Assembly: GCA_964500415.1 (NCBI GenBank)
Contig: CAZCOB010000005.1
Span: 1 to 64,000, forward strand
Reading direction: 5' to 3'
Length of the DNA: 64,000 nucleotides
Source of the DNA: JAFGPF01 sp964500415
Lineage (GTDB): Bacteria; Chloroflexota; Dehalococcoidia; Dehalococcoidales; RBG-16-60-22
Shown here: in pieces, positions 1 through 7,863 of the stretch
Layout of the letters: each line of letters starts with the position of its first letter
Numbering within the stretch: position 1 is the first letter of the stretch
Notes under the pieces: generated by a model
Seen by the model: only the letters and a program-made list of their open reading frames with translations
Told to the model about the DNA's origin: nothing
Database searches by the model: none
Translations under genes and position numbers: made by a program

Positions 1-120
1 CCATTCGGGAATCCCCGGTTAGGCTTGCTAGACAGCTCGCCGGGGCTTTTCGCAGTCTTGCCACGCCCTTCTTCGGCCCTTGATGCCAAGGCATCCACCG
101 TATGCCCTTATTACTTGACC
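1..120 (-). rRNA. rrl: 23S ribosomal RNA, 5' end (partial)
   Basis: The reverse complement begins GGTCAAGTAATAAGGGCATA and continues through the conserved start of bacterial 23S rRNA (GGTGGATGCC, GCGAAAAGC, and GGGGAT near the window edge). The gene runs off the left edge, so only about 120 of roughly 2,900 bases are present. It is preceded by its own promoter at 278-306 and not by a 16S gene or a tRNA spacer. This points to a 23S unit separate from 16S, as known in Dehalococcoides. Confidence 0.95.
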
Positions 121-150
121 TGCTTCAGGTTTGATATTAGACCCTCATCC

Positions 151-170
151 ATATTCAGTTGTTAAGGTGC
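151..170 (-). promoter_or_regulatory. boxA-like antitermination site in the 23S leader
   Basis: On the minus strand the leader reads GCACCTTAACAACTGAATAT about 30 bases before the 23S start. This resembles the boxA sequences that bind NusB/S10 in rRNA leaders and spacers. The assignment rests on similarity and position only. Its place downstream of a terminator-like hairpin fits a role in transcription of the rRNA. Confidence 0.5.
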
Positions 171-172
171 GG

Positions 173-212
173 AAGGCAAAAGAAAAGGTCTGGCGGTTTT
201 TCCACCAGACCT
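173..212 (-). terminator. Terminator-like hairpin in the 23S leader
   Basis: An 11-bp stem (186-196 with 202-212, one G-U pair) closes a 5-base loop. On the minus strand it is followed by TTTTCTTTT. It has the form of an intrinsic terminator but lies between the rRNA promoter and 23S. It could be an attenuator overcome by antitermination, a processing stem, or an insulator against upstream transcription. Confidence 0.55.
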
Positions 213-277
213 CAATGTCCGGTTAATTGCCACCAGTTTAGCTTGCTATGCCTCTGCCTTCACCATATGTAAATATA

Positions 278-306
278 AGTCTAGCACAAGGTTATACCGT
301 TGTCAA
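278..306 (-). promoter_or_regulatory. Sigma-70-type promoter for 23S rRNA
   Basis: On the minus strand TTGACA (301-306) is followed by a 17-base spacer and TAGACT (278-283). Transcription would begin near 271, about 150 bases upstream of the mature 23S end. The consensus -35 and ideal spacing support a strong promoter dedicated to this rRNA unit. Confidence 0.75.
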
Positions 307-386
307 TATTATTCCGAGGCTAAAAAGCTGAGCCGCCCAAACATTTTCAAAATATATTTTTACTTTAGCCCCATTACCCCCCTCGC

Positions 387-436
387 TGCTTATCTTTTCC
401 CACCCAGGCCGCCCCGGTTCATCTACGGCTTAGGCC
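387..436 (+). repeat. Family A intergenic repeat, copy 1
   Basis: This is a copy of a roughly 50-bp dispersed repeat whose recognisable parts are CTTATCTTTTCCCACCC, GCCGCCC and ACGGCTTAG. At least twelve other copies occur in this window, always between genes. The stretch 307-522 holds this copy and nothing else recognisable apart from the upstream region of the next gene. Confidence 0.75.
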
Positions 437-522
437 GTGGGGTTTTCCAGCGTGGGCTAAACAAAATTTCAAAAAATGAAATCTTTTCACTATCAAGTGC
501 AAAATGATATTATTGAGTTACT

Positions 523-1008
523 ATGATGGATTTATTAAATTCTAGAGACACGGGATTGGTAGAAGCTATAGGTGAAACTATAGCTTGGCAATATCTATAT
601 AGAAAAGGAATAACCGCCGTTAGCTTTGGCTTGGGACGCCCGTGGTTTATTGATAAGACACAATCTGAAGAAGTGAAATCGTCCTTTGACCGCTTTGTTG
701 AAGGAACGTGGTTTACAAAGCGACAATTAGATTACCTAGTCAATTTGCACGAAAAGGGAGATAGAAGATGGGATTTTATAGCTAAAAGTTGTAGAGACAT
801 AGGTAAAAAACGAAGAACGGTATATTTAGTTGAAGTAAAGGTCAAGCGTCAAGGGAAAAGTCGTCATGACCTCAGAGGTTCTATGAAAGGGAAAATACCA
901 GAAGACTATCGAACTGTAAGGTCACTTGGGTTTGTGCCTTTACTCGTAATTGTAAGTTTACTGAACAATTGGCAGGTTGAGATTGTTTTAGAAGAACTTG
1001 ACTCTTAA
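523..1008 (+). CDS. Hypothetical protein with possible PD-(D/E)XK nuclease-like motif
   Basis: This is an AT-rich gene encoding 161 residues, clearly unlike the GC-rich genes around it. I do not recognise the family. Its centre contains a WDF segment (about residues 81-83) and then, after a basic stretch, YLVEVKVKR. A strand ending in E-x-K after an upstream Asp is the pattern of PD-(D/E)XK nucleases, but the match is weak. There is no signal peptide or membrane segment. A good terminator follows at 1035-1063. Family A repeats lie on both sides in opposite orientation, which suggests a transferred single-gene cassette. Confidence 0.6.
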   Translation: MMDLLNSRDTGLVEAIGETIAWQYLYRKGITAVSFGLGRPWFIDKTQSEEVKSSFDRFVEGTWFTKRQLDYLVNLHEKGDRRWDFIAKSCRDIGKKRRTVYLVEVKVKRQGKSRHDLRGSMKGKIPEDYRTVRSLGFVPLLVIVSLLNNWQVEIVLEELDS

Positions 1009-1034
1009 ACCAAAGAGGTTTTATGGAGCAGTCT

Positions 1035-1063
1035 AAGAGGGGTCTTATCCCCTCTTTCTTTTT
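1035..1063 (+). terminator. Intrinsic terminator after the 523-1008 gene
   Basis: A perfect 8-bp stem AAGAGGGG / CCCCTCTT (1035-1042 with 1049-1056) with a 6-base loop is followed by TCTTTTTC. It lies 26 bases after the stop codon of the upstream gene. Confidence 0.8.
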
Positions 1064-1108
1064 CTTCCCCCTCCTTTAAAATCCCTCTCTTATCTCCCTT
1101 TACCAAAG

Positions 1109-1318
1109 GGAGAAGCTATCATGTTTCTCCCTTTTCAAGTTTCCCCCTTTGAAAAAGGGGGACNNNNNNNNNNNNNNNNNNNNNNNNNNNNNNNNNNNNN
1201 NNNNNNNNNNNNNNNNNNNNNNNNNNNNNNNNNNNNNNNNNNNNNNNNNNNNNNNNNNNNNNNGGAGAAGCTATCATGTTTCTCCCTTTTCAAGTTTCCC
1301 CCTTTGAAAAAGGGGGAC
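1109..1318. other. 100-N scaffold gap flanked by an exact 55-bp repeat
   Basis: Bases 1164-1263 are 100 Ns, the usual placeholder for a gap of unknown size. The 55 bases before the gap (1109-1163) and the 55 bases after it (1264-1318) are identical. Contig ends sharing exactly one assembly k-mer look like this, so the true sequence may have a single copy and no gap, or a longer repeat array here. Nothing can be said about gene content inside the gap. Confidence 0.9.
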
Positions 1319-1367
1319 TAAGGGGGATTTTTGCCACGAGGGCGGGCCTGGGTGGGAAAGAAAAACC
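1291..1367. repeat. Family B palindrome fused to truncated family A repeat (copy 2)
   Basis: Bases 1291-1330 are the family B repeat built on CCCCCTTTGAAAAAGGGGG followed by a second GGGGGATTTTT. It runs straight into CACGAGGGCGGGCCTGGGTG, the right half of family A in reverse orientation. The region from 1064 to 1470 holds no other feature I can recognise; it is C/G-skewed low-complexity spacer. Confidence 0.65.
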
Positions 1368-1473
1368 CCGAGGGGAGGGGTGTGGGGTAGGTAAAATAAG
1401 AGGCGGGGCGGTGTAGGGTGGTAAAACGGGGCGGATGAGGGGTTTAATACATTTACCCTTTCCACCCACACTA

Positions 1474-1482
1474 TGCTATAAT
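1474..1482 (+). promoter_or_regulatory. Extended -10 promoter of argS
   Basis: TGCTATAAT is a perfect -10 hexamer (1477-1482) with the TG extension; no good -35 is present. The start point would be near 1489. This rules out the upstream in-frame ATG at 1435 and favours the TTG start at 1522 for argS. Confidence 0.6.
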
Positions 1483-1521
1483 TTCCTCGTAAGTTTTTCT
1501 TTTAAGACTGGAACCGGAACA

Positions 1522-3183
1522 TTGACACTCAAAGAAACACTCGCTGAACTGATTAAAAAAGCGGTTATCGAGGCCCGGCAGGCCGGCAAACTGCCCGAAC
1601 TTACCCTGCCGGAGATAGCCGTCGAGCGACCCCAGAATCCGGAGCACGGCGACTACGCTTCGAGTATCTCCCTCAAGCTGGCGCGGGCCGCCGGCACCAG
1701 CCCCCTGGCCATCGCCGGCGAGATAGCCGGTTATATCAAACCCTCCGCCGAGATTGAAAGCGTCACCGTCGCCCCGCCGGGCTTCATCAACTTCACCCTG
1801 AAAAACGACTGGCTCACCCGGCAGGTTGACGCCGTCCTGGAAAGCGGCGACGCATACGGCAACATTGAACTTGGTCAGGGTCAAAAGGTACAGATAGAGT
1901 TCGTCAGCGTTAACCCCACCGGCCCGCTCCACGTGGGACACGGGCGGGGCGCTATCCTGGGCAGCACCCTGGCCAACGCCCTGACTGCCGCCTGCTATCA
2001 GGTGGAAAAGGAATACTATATCAACGACGCCGGCAACCAGATAGACTCTTTCCGCCGCTCGCTGTACGCCCGCTACCGGCAGGCCACGGGAAAAGAAGCC
2101 GAGATGCCCGCCGACGGCTATCTGGGCAGCTATGTCGTCGATATGGTCAAGGAAATTATTACCGAAGAGGGTGAAAAGCTCGGCAAACTATCCGACGATG
2201 AACTCGTGGCGCGACTGGGGAAAATCGGCCTGGAAAAGATACTCGGCCAGATAAAGGCCGACCTCGAGCTGCTGGATGTTACCTTCGATGTCTGGTTCAG
2301 CGAGCAGAGCCTCTACGACAATAAGCAATACGAGACGGCTATATCGTCATTGAAGAAGGGCGGCTACATCGCCGAAAAGGAGGGCGCCACCTGGTTCGTT
2401 TCCACCGCCCTCGGCGAGGACAAGGACAATGTGGTCGTGCGCACCGACGGCACGCCGACCTACTTCGCTACCGATATTGCCTACCACTATAATAAATTCC
2501 TGGAACGTAGGTTCGATAAGGTTATCGACATCTGGGGTGCCGACCACATGGGGCATGTCTCCCGCATGAAAGCAGTAGTCGGCGCGCTGGGCATCGACCC
2601 GGAGCAGCTTACGGTTATCATATCGCAGATGGTCACCCTGCGCCGCGGCGGCGAGGTCGTGAAAATTTCCAAGCGCAGCGGGGATATCGTTACCCTGCGC
2701 GAGCTGGTGGAAGAGGTCGGCGCCGATGCCTGCCGCTTTTTCTTTTTATCCCGCACCGCCGACAGCCAGATGGACTTCGACATGGAGCTGGCTAAAAAAC
2801 AGTCGGCGGACAACCCCGTTTACTACGTCCAGTACGCCCACGCGCGCATTGCCAGCATCCTGCGCGTGGCTCAGGAAAGAGGCGACGATGACACCGGTGG
2901 CGATGTCTCCCGGCTGACTACCGAGCCGGAGCTTATTCTCATCCGCAAGATGCTGCTCCTGCCGGAAATAGTGGAAATGATTGCCCGGACCCTCGAACCC
3001 CACCACCTGACCTACTATGCGCAGGACCTGGCCACCGTTTTCCACAGCTTCTACAAGCACTGTCGCGTCGTCACCGGCGATAAAGCCATGACCGCAGCGC
3101 GGCTCAAGCTGGTGAAGGCCGCCAAGCTCGTGCTGGGCAGGACGTTGCACCTGATGGGTATGACCGCCCCGGAAAGAATGTAG
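1522..3183 (+). CDS. argS: Arginyl-tRNA synthetase
   Basis: Charges tRNA-Arg with arginine in the cytoplasm (class I synthetase). The N-terminal Arg-tRNA synthetase domain is followed by the HIGH motif in PTGPLHVGHGRGA, the KMSKS-like motif KISKRSG, and a C-terminal DALR anticodon-binding domain starting near YYVQYAHARIASI. I place the start at TTG 1522, giving 553 residues that begin MTLKETLAEL, which matches the usual family length. The longer reading frame from 1435 overlaps the promoter. The gene converges with the next one, with only 4 bases between the two stop codons. Confidence 0.95.
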   Translation: MTLKETLAELIKKAVIEARQAGKLPELTLPEIAVERPQNPEHGDYASSISLKLARAAGTSPLAIAGEIAGYIKPSAEIESVTVAPPGFINFTLKNDWLTRQVDAVLESGDAYGNIELGQGQKVQIEFVSVNPTGPLHVGHGRGAILGSTLANALTAACYQVEKEYYINDAGNQIDSFRRSLYARYRQATGKEAEMPADGYLGSYVVDMVKEIITEEGEKLGKLSDDELVARLGKIGLEKILGQIKADLELLDVTFDVWFSEQSLYDNKQYETAISSLKKGGYIAEKEGATWFVSTALGEDKDNVVVRTDGTPTYFATDIAYHYNKFLERRFDKVIDIWGADHMGHVSRMKAVVGALGIDPEQLTVIISQMVTLRRGGEVVKISKRSGDIVTLRELVEEVGADACRFFFLSRTADSQMDFDMELAKKQSADNPVYYVQYAHARIASILRVAQERGDDDTGGDVSRLTTEPELILIRKMLLLPEIVEMIARTLEPHHLTYYAQDLATVFHSFYKHCRVVTGDKAMTAARLKLVKAAKLVLGRTLHLMGMTAPERM

Positions 3184-3187
3184 TCCG

Positions 3188-3715
3188 TTATCTTGACTGT
3201 AAGCCCGCTGCCTTATACTTCTTCCCCAGCTCGGCGTATTCCAGCGGCACTTCCCGCAGCCAGTGCATCTGTTTTTCCGGCACCTTCCCCTTAATCTTTC
3301 CCGGGACTCCCACCACGAACGAATTGTCCGGGACAATCATGCCTTCGCTCACCACGCAGCCCGCTCCGATAAGACAGAAATTGCCGATTTCCGCGCCGTG
3401 CAGGATAACGGCATTGATACCCACCAGCACGTTGTCGCCGATTTTGCGACCGTGAATCATCGCGCCGTGGCCCACGTTCACCATGTCCCCGATGAAAAGG
3501 TCGCCTTTCCCCGGCTCCCTGGAGTGGACGACACAGTTGTCCTCGATTGCCGTGTATTTACCGATGACGACCCGGCCGGTATCCCCCCTTATCACCGCCC
3601 CCGGCCAGATACTTGAATTTTCCCCGATTTCCACGCCCCCAACGATGTAGGCCGCTTCGCTGATAAAGGCGGAATCGGCTATTTTCGGCGTTTTGCCGTT
3701 AAAGCTTCTTATCAT
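3188..3715 (-). CDS. Gamma-carbonic-anhydrase-family hexapeptide-repeat protein
   Basis: A 175-residue left-handed beta-helix protein made of hexapeptide repeats (for example VVGGVEIG-type turns, IGDMVNVGHG, IGDNVLVG, IGNFCLIG). The three zinc-ligand histidines of gamma carbonic anhydrases are present: one in VVHS and two in VGHGAMIHG. YrdA/PaaY-type relatives are trimeric; some hydrate CO2 and others have unknown substrates, so the activity is not certain. The start is ATG 3715, preceded by GGGGGTGA; the TTG further upstream would lie inside the ribosome binding site. Confidence 0.9.
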   Translation of the reverse strand: MIRSFNGKTPKIADSAFISEAAYIVGGVEIGENSSIWPGAVIRGDTGRVVIGKYTAIEDNCVVHSREPGKGDLFIGDMVNVGHGAMIHGRKIGDNVLVGINAVILHGAEIGNFCLIGAGCVVSEGMIVPDNSFVVGVPGKIKGKVPEKQMHWLREVPLEYAELGKKYKAAGLQSR

Positions 3716-3772
3716 GTGTTCACCCCCGCTCAATCCATGGTATCAACTCGGCGAGTACAACGTCAATTCACC

Positions 3773-3802
3773 TTGTCGGCACACTCCACTTTATGCTACA
3801 CT
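3773..3802 (+). promoter_or_regulatory. Promoter of trpS
   Basis: TTGTCG (3773-3778), an 18-base spacer and TACACT (3797-3802) preceded by an extended TG. The start point would be near 3809 and the leader only about 15 bases, too short for a T-box. The -10 surroundings (TATGCTA) resemble those of the argS promoter. Confidence 0.5.
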
Positions 3803-3823
3803 TTCCAGTGTCAGGAGGCATAC

Positions 3824-4807
3824 ATGAGAAAGCGTGTTTTTTCCGGTATTCAGCCTACCGGAGAGATTCACATAGGCCGTTACCTGGGAGCCACCCGTCA
3901 CTGGGTGGCCATGCAGGAAAATTACGATAATGTCATTTGCGTCGTGGACCTGCACGCCATTACCGTGTCGCAGGACCCCTTGCTGCTTAAAGGCAGGATT
4001 CGCGAGTTTGCCGGCCTGCTTCTGGCAACTGGCATCGACCCCGAACGTACCATTTTATTCGTCCAGTCGCACGTCAGCGCGCATGCCGAACTCACCTGGA
4101 TTCTCAATTGCTTTATCCCGATGGGCTGGATGTACCGCATGACCCAGTTCAAGGAAAAAGCGGAGAAACAGAAGGAGCAGGTGAGCGTCGGGCTCTTCGA
4201 TTACCCCTCCCTGATGGCTGCGGATATCCTGCTCTATAAGACCGATGTCGTTCCCGTGGGTGAAGACCAGAAACAGCATGTGGAGTTGACCAGGGACATA
4301 GCCCAGCGTTTTAACAATATCTACGGCGAGACCTTTGTGCTGCCGGAGCCTGTTATCCCGGATGTCGGCGCCCGCATTATGGGACTGGACGACCCCAGCA
4401 AGAAAATGAGCGGGAGTGAAGAGGGCGCGTGGCATTCCATTAACCTCCTCGACCCACCGGACGTTATCCGCTCCAAGATAATAAAGGCCACCACCGACTC
4501 CAAGCGCGACATCCTCTTCGACGAGAGACGCCCTGGAATCTTTAACCTGCTGACTATTTACCAGACGATTACCGGTGAGAGAGAGAAAGATATAGAAGCA
4601 AGGTTCGAAGGCAAGGGCTATAGCGACTTTAAAAAAGCCCTGGCCGAGGTGGTCGTCGAAAGCCTGCGTCCGTTACAGGAACGCTATAACGAACTTACCG
4701 CCGAGCCGGGCCTTATCGACTCTATCCTGAAGGACGGCGCCGACAAAGCCCGTCCCCTCGCCGAGAAGACCCTCGCTGAGGTCAAGAAAAGGGTGGGACT
4801 GGGGTAA
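3824..4807 (+). CDS. trpS: Tryptophanyl-tRNA synthetase
   Basis: Charges tRNA-Trp with tryptophan (class I synthetase). The protein is 327 residues, normal for bacterial TrpS. The HIGH motif appears as GEIHIGRYLGA near residue 15 and the KMSKS motif as KKMSGSEEG near residue 195. The start ATG at 3824 has AGGAGG (3813-3818) at good distance; the longer frame from 3716 runs back over the promoter and into the neighbouring gene. The gene stands alone between divergent and repeat-filled spacers. Confidence 0.96.
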   Translation: MRKRVFSGIQPTGEIHIGRYLGATRHWVAMQENYDNVICVVDLHAITVSQDPLLLKGRIREFAGLLLATGIDPERTILFVQSHVSAHAELTWILNCFIPMGWMYRMTQFKEKAEKQKEQVSVGLFDYPSLMAADILLYKTDVVPVGEDQKQHVELTRDIAQRFNNIYGETFVLPEPVIPDVGARIMGLDDPSKKMSGSEEGAWHSINLLDPPDVIRSKIIKATTDSKRDILFDERRPGIFNLLTIYQTITGEREKDIEARFEGKGYSDFKKALAEVVVESLRPLQERYNELTAEPGLIDSILKDGADKARPLAEKTLAEVKKRVGLG

Positions 4808-4819
4808 AGTCTACACCCC

Positions 4820-4962
4820 TGTCATTGCGAGCGTAGCGAAGCAATCCCGATATTACACCATGTCATTCCAGCGTAGGCTGGAATCCAGACCACCCCACCC
4901 CCCTCGGGTGTTATCTATTCCCACCCTAGCCACCCAGTATCATCCGCTGCTTAGCCCGTAAT
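4820..4962. repeat. Repeat cluster after trpS (families D, C and A)
   Basis: Three different intergenic repeats follow one another. Family D (TGTCATTGCGAGCGTAGCGA, about 4820-4848) is first. Family C (TGTCATTCCAGCGTAGGCTG, 4861-4890) has the inverted arms CCAGC/GCTGG. Family A copy 3 (about 4910-4962) reads TTATCTATTCCCACCC to GCTTAGCCCG. The next gene starts only 40 bases later. Confidence 0.8.
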
Positions 4963-5001
4963 ACATCTTGAACTTGATATGCAAAGTGGTAGAATAGGGA
5001 C

Positions 5002-5703
5002 ATGGTAAAACTTGTTATCAAAGTGTTTGGTGCAGTGATATCTGGATTAAATGTTGCTGTTCCTCTAATATTAGATGCGCAAAGCTTTTTCCCTGAGTGG
5101 AATTATCAATATCATGTACTTATTGGATTTTTGATTTTTGTGGGATTTATGGTATGGATAGTTTTTGGCCTTTATAATAAAGTGACTGAGTTACAGAACA
5201 CAAGACCAATACCTCGTTTTGAAGTCAAATTGTTTAATGACCAAGCTACCTTGAAAATCCATAATGATGGAGCACCCGCGACTTTTAAAGCAACAGCTAG
5301 AATTATTGATAATGTTCGGCAGGGGCTTTTTTACGGCTTATGCTTAAACCCTGAGCCTCGTATCAACACTAATGGCGATGCACAAATATTATTAGCGGAA
5401 ATGGTCAATGGCTATATATTCCTCTGCCAAGAAAATGAGAGATTCCCCTTATTAACAGAAGAAGCCTACGAAGAGTACAAATTGAAAAAAAGGTATCCCA
5501 ATAGCTATTTAGAAATGTCTCATGGCATAGAGCCCCCAGAGGATGAATGCACCCTGGAGGTAATAATAACGTCAGACCCGTCACCAATAGAGGCTACAGA
5601 ACCGAAACGATATCATCTAGGAAAGGACGATAAAGGAGGTCTAGTCTTTATTGAGGTTATATCAAATTCTGATAAGGAAGATTCTCAGAATGAATCAGTT
5701 TAA
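5002..5703 (+). CDS. Hypothetical membrane protein, AT-rich
   Basis: A 233-residue protein with two N-terminal hydrophobic segments (about residues 5-25 and 38-58), followed by a soluble domain rich in beta-strand-like segments and ending in an acidic tail. I do not recognise the family. The base composition is markedly more AT-rich than that of its neighbours. Family A repeats flank it in inverted orientation (4910-4962 and 5788-5840), as for the gene at 523-1008. A recently acquired cassette is a fair inference. Confidence 0.7.
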   Translation: MVKLVIKVFGAVISGLNVAVPLILDAQSFFPEWNYQYHVLIGFLIFVGFMVWIVFGLYNKVTELQNTRPIPRFEVKLFNDQATLKIHNDGAPATFKATARIIDNVRQGLFYGLCLNPEPRINTNGDAQILLAEMVNGYIFLCQENERFPLLTEEAYEEYKLKKRYPNSYLEMSHGIEPPEDECTLEVIITSDPSPIEATEPKRYHLGKDDKGGLVFIEVISNSDKEDSQNESV

Positions 5704-5787
5704 GAAACGCATCCCTGAATGGATTCGGATTCTCACGATTGTTAAACCGCCACTCTAATTCGTCTTTTTAGGGTGGTGGGATATCTA

Positions 5788-5840
5788 TTACGGGCTTAGC
5801 CCTGGCTGCCCCGAGGGCGGGCACGGGTGGGAAAAAGAAA
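5788..5840 (-). repeat. Family A repeat, copy 4 (reverse orientation)
   Basis: TTACGGGCTTAGCCCTGG through GAGGGCGGGCACGGGTGGGA matches family A in the reverse orientation. With copy 3 it brackets the 5002-5703 gene as an inverted pair. Confidence 0.75.
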
Positions 5841-5903
5841 GACCCGCGGGGCGTGGGGCTGGGTGGAAAATCAGAAATGGGGCGGGGTGGGGATAACCAC
5901 CCC

Positions 5904-7100
5904 CTACTTCTTATACTTCTTCACGAACCGCCTCATCCGCGTCAGGGCTTCCTCTATATCCGCCAGGGAAGTAGCGTAGCAGCAGCGCACGTAACCCTCC
6001 CCGCACTCCCCGAAAGCCGAACCCGGCACCACCGCCACCTTCTCCTCCACGAGCAGCTTCTCGGAGAATTCCTCCGAGCTCATACCCGTGTTCCTGATAG
6101 AGGGAAAGGCGTAGAAAGCCCCCCTCGGCTCGAAACAGGGCATCCCGATTTCGTTCAATCCCTTGACGATAATCAATCGCCGCCGGTTGTAGTCCTCCAC
6201 CATTTCCACCACGTCCGGCTCGCCCGTTTTCAGGGCTTCGAGGGCGGCCACCTGGGCCGGGGTGGGGGCGCTCATTATCGTGTACTGGTGAATCTTGGTC
6301 ATCGCCGCGATAATCTCCTTAGGCGCCGCTGCGTAGCCGATACGCCACCCGGTCATGGCGTAAGCCTTGGAGAACCCTCCCAGCAGGATGGTATGCTCTT
6401 TGACGCCGCGGAGACCGGCAAAACAGGTATGCTCCACGCCGTAAACGAGCCGCGCGTAAATCTCATCGGAAATTACTATCAGATTATGTCGCCTGGCCAC
6501 TTCGGCTACCGCCAGCAACTTATCACGGCTCATCACCGCCCCGGTCGGATTGGCCGGATACCCGATGAGTATCGCCCGGGTCTTGCCGGTAACCCTCGCC
6601 TCGATGTCCCTCGCCTCGACCTCGAAGTTATTCTCCTGGCTGGTCGGCACCATGACCGGTTCGCCGCCGGCCAGGATAACGCAGGAGTCGTACGCCACGT
6701 AATGGGGGTCGGGCATAACGACTTCGTCCCCCGGATTCAGTATCGCCCGCATCGCCAGGTCCAGCGCCTCGCTGACGCCGACGGTCATCAATATTTCCCC
6801 GTAGGGCTCGTATTTTACATTGTATTTCTCTTTGAGGTATCGCGCCGTCTCTTCGCGCAGTTCCGGCACACCCGAGTTCGAGGTATACATCGTGTAGCCC
6901 CTCTCCAGCGACCGCACGGCTGCCTCGCTGATGTGCCAGGGCGTGGCGTAGTCCGGCTCGCCGACCCCCAGCGAAATGACACCTTCCATGGACGCCAGCA
7001 GGTCGAAGAACTTGCGTATCCCGGAAGGCGAAAGACGGTTCACCCGCTCCGAGATAAGCCCGGGCTCTTTTCGACTTTTTTCGGTTTTTCCCGCCGACAT
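5904..7100 (-). CDS. Class I/II aminotransferase (AlaT/PatA/AspC type)
   Basis: A PLP-dependent transaminase of 398 residues, cytoplasmic. Family landmarks are visible: the substrate-binding LGVGEPDYATP near residue 45, YPANPTGAV, SDEIYARLVY, the PLP lysine in GGFSKAYAMTGWRIGY, and a final GYVRCCYA arginine. The start ATG has CAGGAGAC in front. It is the last gene of an operon with an Lrp/AsnC regulator 22 bases upstream. The same regulator-transaminase pairing is seen in the B. subtilis alaR-alaT operon, so alanine or aspartate transamination is likely, but the substrate cannot be read from sequence. Confidence 0.9.
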   Translation of the reverse strand: MSAGKTEKSRKEPGLISERVNRLSPSGIRKFFDLLASMEGVISLGVGEPDYATPWHISEAAVRSLERGYTMYTSNSGVPELREETARYLKEKYNVKYEPYGEILMTVGVSEALDLAMRAILNPGDEVVMPDPHYVAYDSCVILAGGEPVMVPTSQENNFEVEARDIEARVTGKTRAILIGYPANPTGAVMSRDKLLAVAEVARRHNLIVISDEIYARLVYGVEHTCFAGLRGVKEHTILLGGFSKAYAMTGWRIGYAAAPKEIIAAMTKIHQYTIMSAPTPAQVAALEALKTGEPDVVEMVEDYNRRRLIIVKGLNEIGMPCFEPRGAFYAFPSIRNTGMSSEEFSEKLLVEEKVAVVPGSAFGECGEGYVRCCYATSLADIEEALTRMRRFVKKYKK

Positions 7101-7122
7101 GTTGTCTCCTGAGAATTCAGCC

Positions 7123-7605
7123 TTACAGTATCACCGGCTGTCGTTTAGCCCCTTCTCCACCCTCTAAAATCTCGCCGTCCACCTTGTAGCGTTTCAGCAC
7201 GAAGTGCGTAACCGTCCCCTGCACCCCTTCGATATGGGCCAGGTTCTGCGATACGAAATCGGCCACCTGCCGCTCGGACTTGCCCATGACAACCAGCAGC
7301 AGGTCGTAAGTGCCCGAGGCCAGGTAAAGGGAGCGCACCTGCCCGAACTGGGCGATTCTTCCGGCTATGGAGTCGAACCCGGCTTCCGGCTCCGGCGTGA
7401 CCTTCACCTCGATGATGGCCCAGACCTGGTCGTCCTCAATCCTGTCCCAGTTAACTATCGTCTTGTATTTCAGGATAAGTTTATCCTTTTCCGCCTGCTT
7501 GATGAGCTTGGTAACCTCCCCGACAGGTGTTCCGGTCATCGTGGCTATTTGTTTGGTAGTGGTACGGGCGTCATTTTCCAGTATCTTTAATACATCCTTC
7601 AACAT
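7123..7605 (-). CDS. Lrp/AsnC-family transcriptional regulator
   Basis: A 160-residue protein with an N-terminal winged HTH (residues 1-50, including TTKQIATMTGTPVGEVTKLI) and a C-terminal RAM/ACT-like effector domain (about 65-145, with YLASGTYDLLLVVMGKS). Such proteins form dimers or octamers that sense amino acids. It lies directly upstream of the aminotransferase and is probably its regulator. The start ATG at 7605 is preceded by AGGAGGT, which overlaps the end of the gene before it. Confidence 0.92.
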   Translation of the reverse strand: MLKDVLKILENDARTTTKQIATMTGTPVGEVTKLIKQAEKDKLILKYKTIVNWDRIEDDQVWAIIEVKVTPEPEAGFDSIAGRIAQFGQVRSLYLASGTYDLLLVVMGKSERQVADFVSQNLAHIEGVQGTVTHFVLKRYKVDGEILEGGEGAKRQPVIL

Positions 7606-7609
7606 ATCC

Positions 7610-7834
7610 TTACCTCCTGACGACCTCGATTACAGACCACGCTTCTTGCACATCATTATAGCAGAGTTGGAAGAATTTGTTACCCCCCGTTCTTACGAGA
7701 AAGTGCTTTTCTCCCGGTTCCTGCCACGTTTTTTCAATCCCATCAACCCCGTACTCCACACCTTCCCATGTAAAAGAGCGTGGCTCCTGGGCATAGGTAT
7801 GTCCGGAGTAGCACTTTACAGTCGTCTTATTCAA
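7610..7834 (-). CDS. Small conserved-looking hypothetical protein
   Basis: A 74-residue protein beginning LNKTTVKCYSGHTYAQ and ending in EAWSVIEVVRR. Alternating charged and aromatic residues (PRSFTWEGVEYGV, EKHFLVRTGGNKFFQLCY) look like a small beta-rich protein of the kind found as a stand-alone family in many bacteria; no function is known to me. I chose TTG 7834 because the longer frame up to 7978 overlaps another good gene and is low-complexity. Its stop is 4 bases before the Lrp gene start, so it belongs to that operon. Confidence 0.65.
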   Translation of the reverse strand: MNKTTVKCYSGHTYAQEPRSFTWEGVEYGVDGIEKTWQEPGEKHFLVRTGGNKFFQLCYNDVQEAWSVIEVVRR

Positions 7835-7863
7835 ACCTGACTCGTTATCCCCCCGATGATAAT

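Noticed and set aside
1435..1521. Longer argS starting at ATG 1435
   Set aside because: This segment contains the extended -10 promoter and spacer; it adds 29 unconserved residues.
3803..3823. T-box leader for trpS
   Set aside because: The leader between promoter and start is only about 15 bases, too short for a T-box.
5853..7112. 419-residue open frame on the plus strand
   Set aside because: It is the antisense shadow of the aminotransferase (5904-7100). The product is rich in His, Arg and Pro without domain pattern, as expected for GC-rich shadows.
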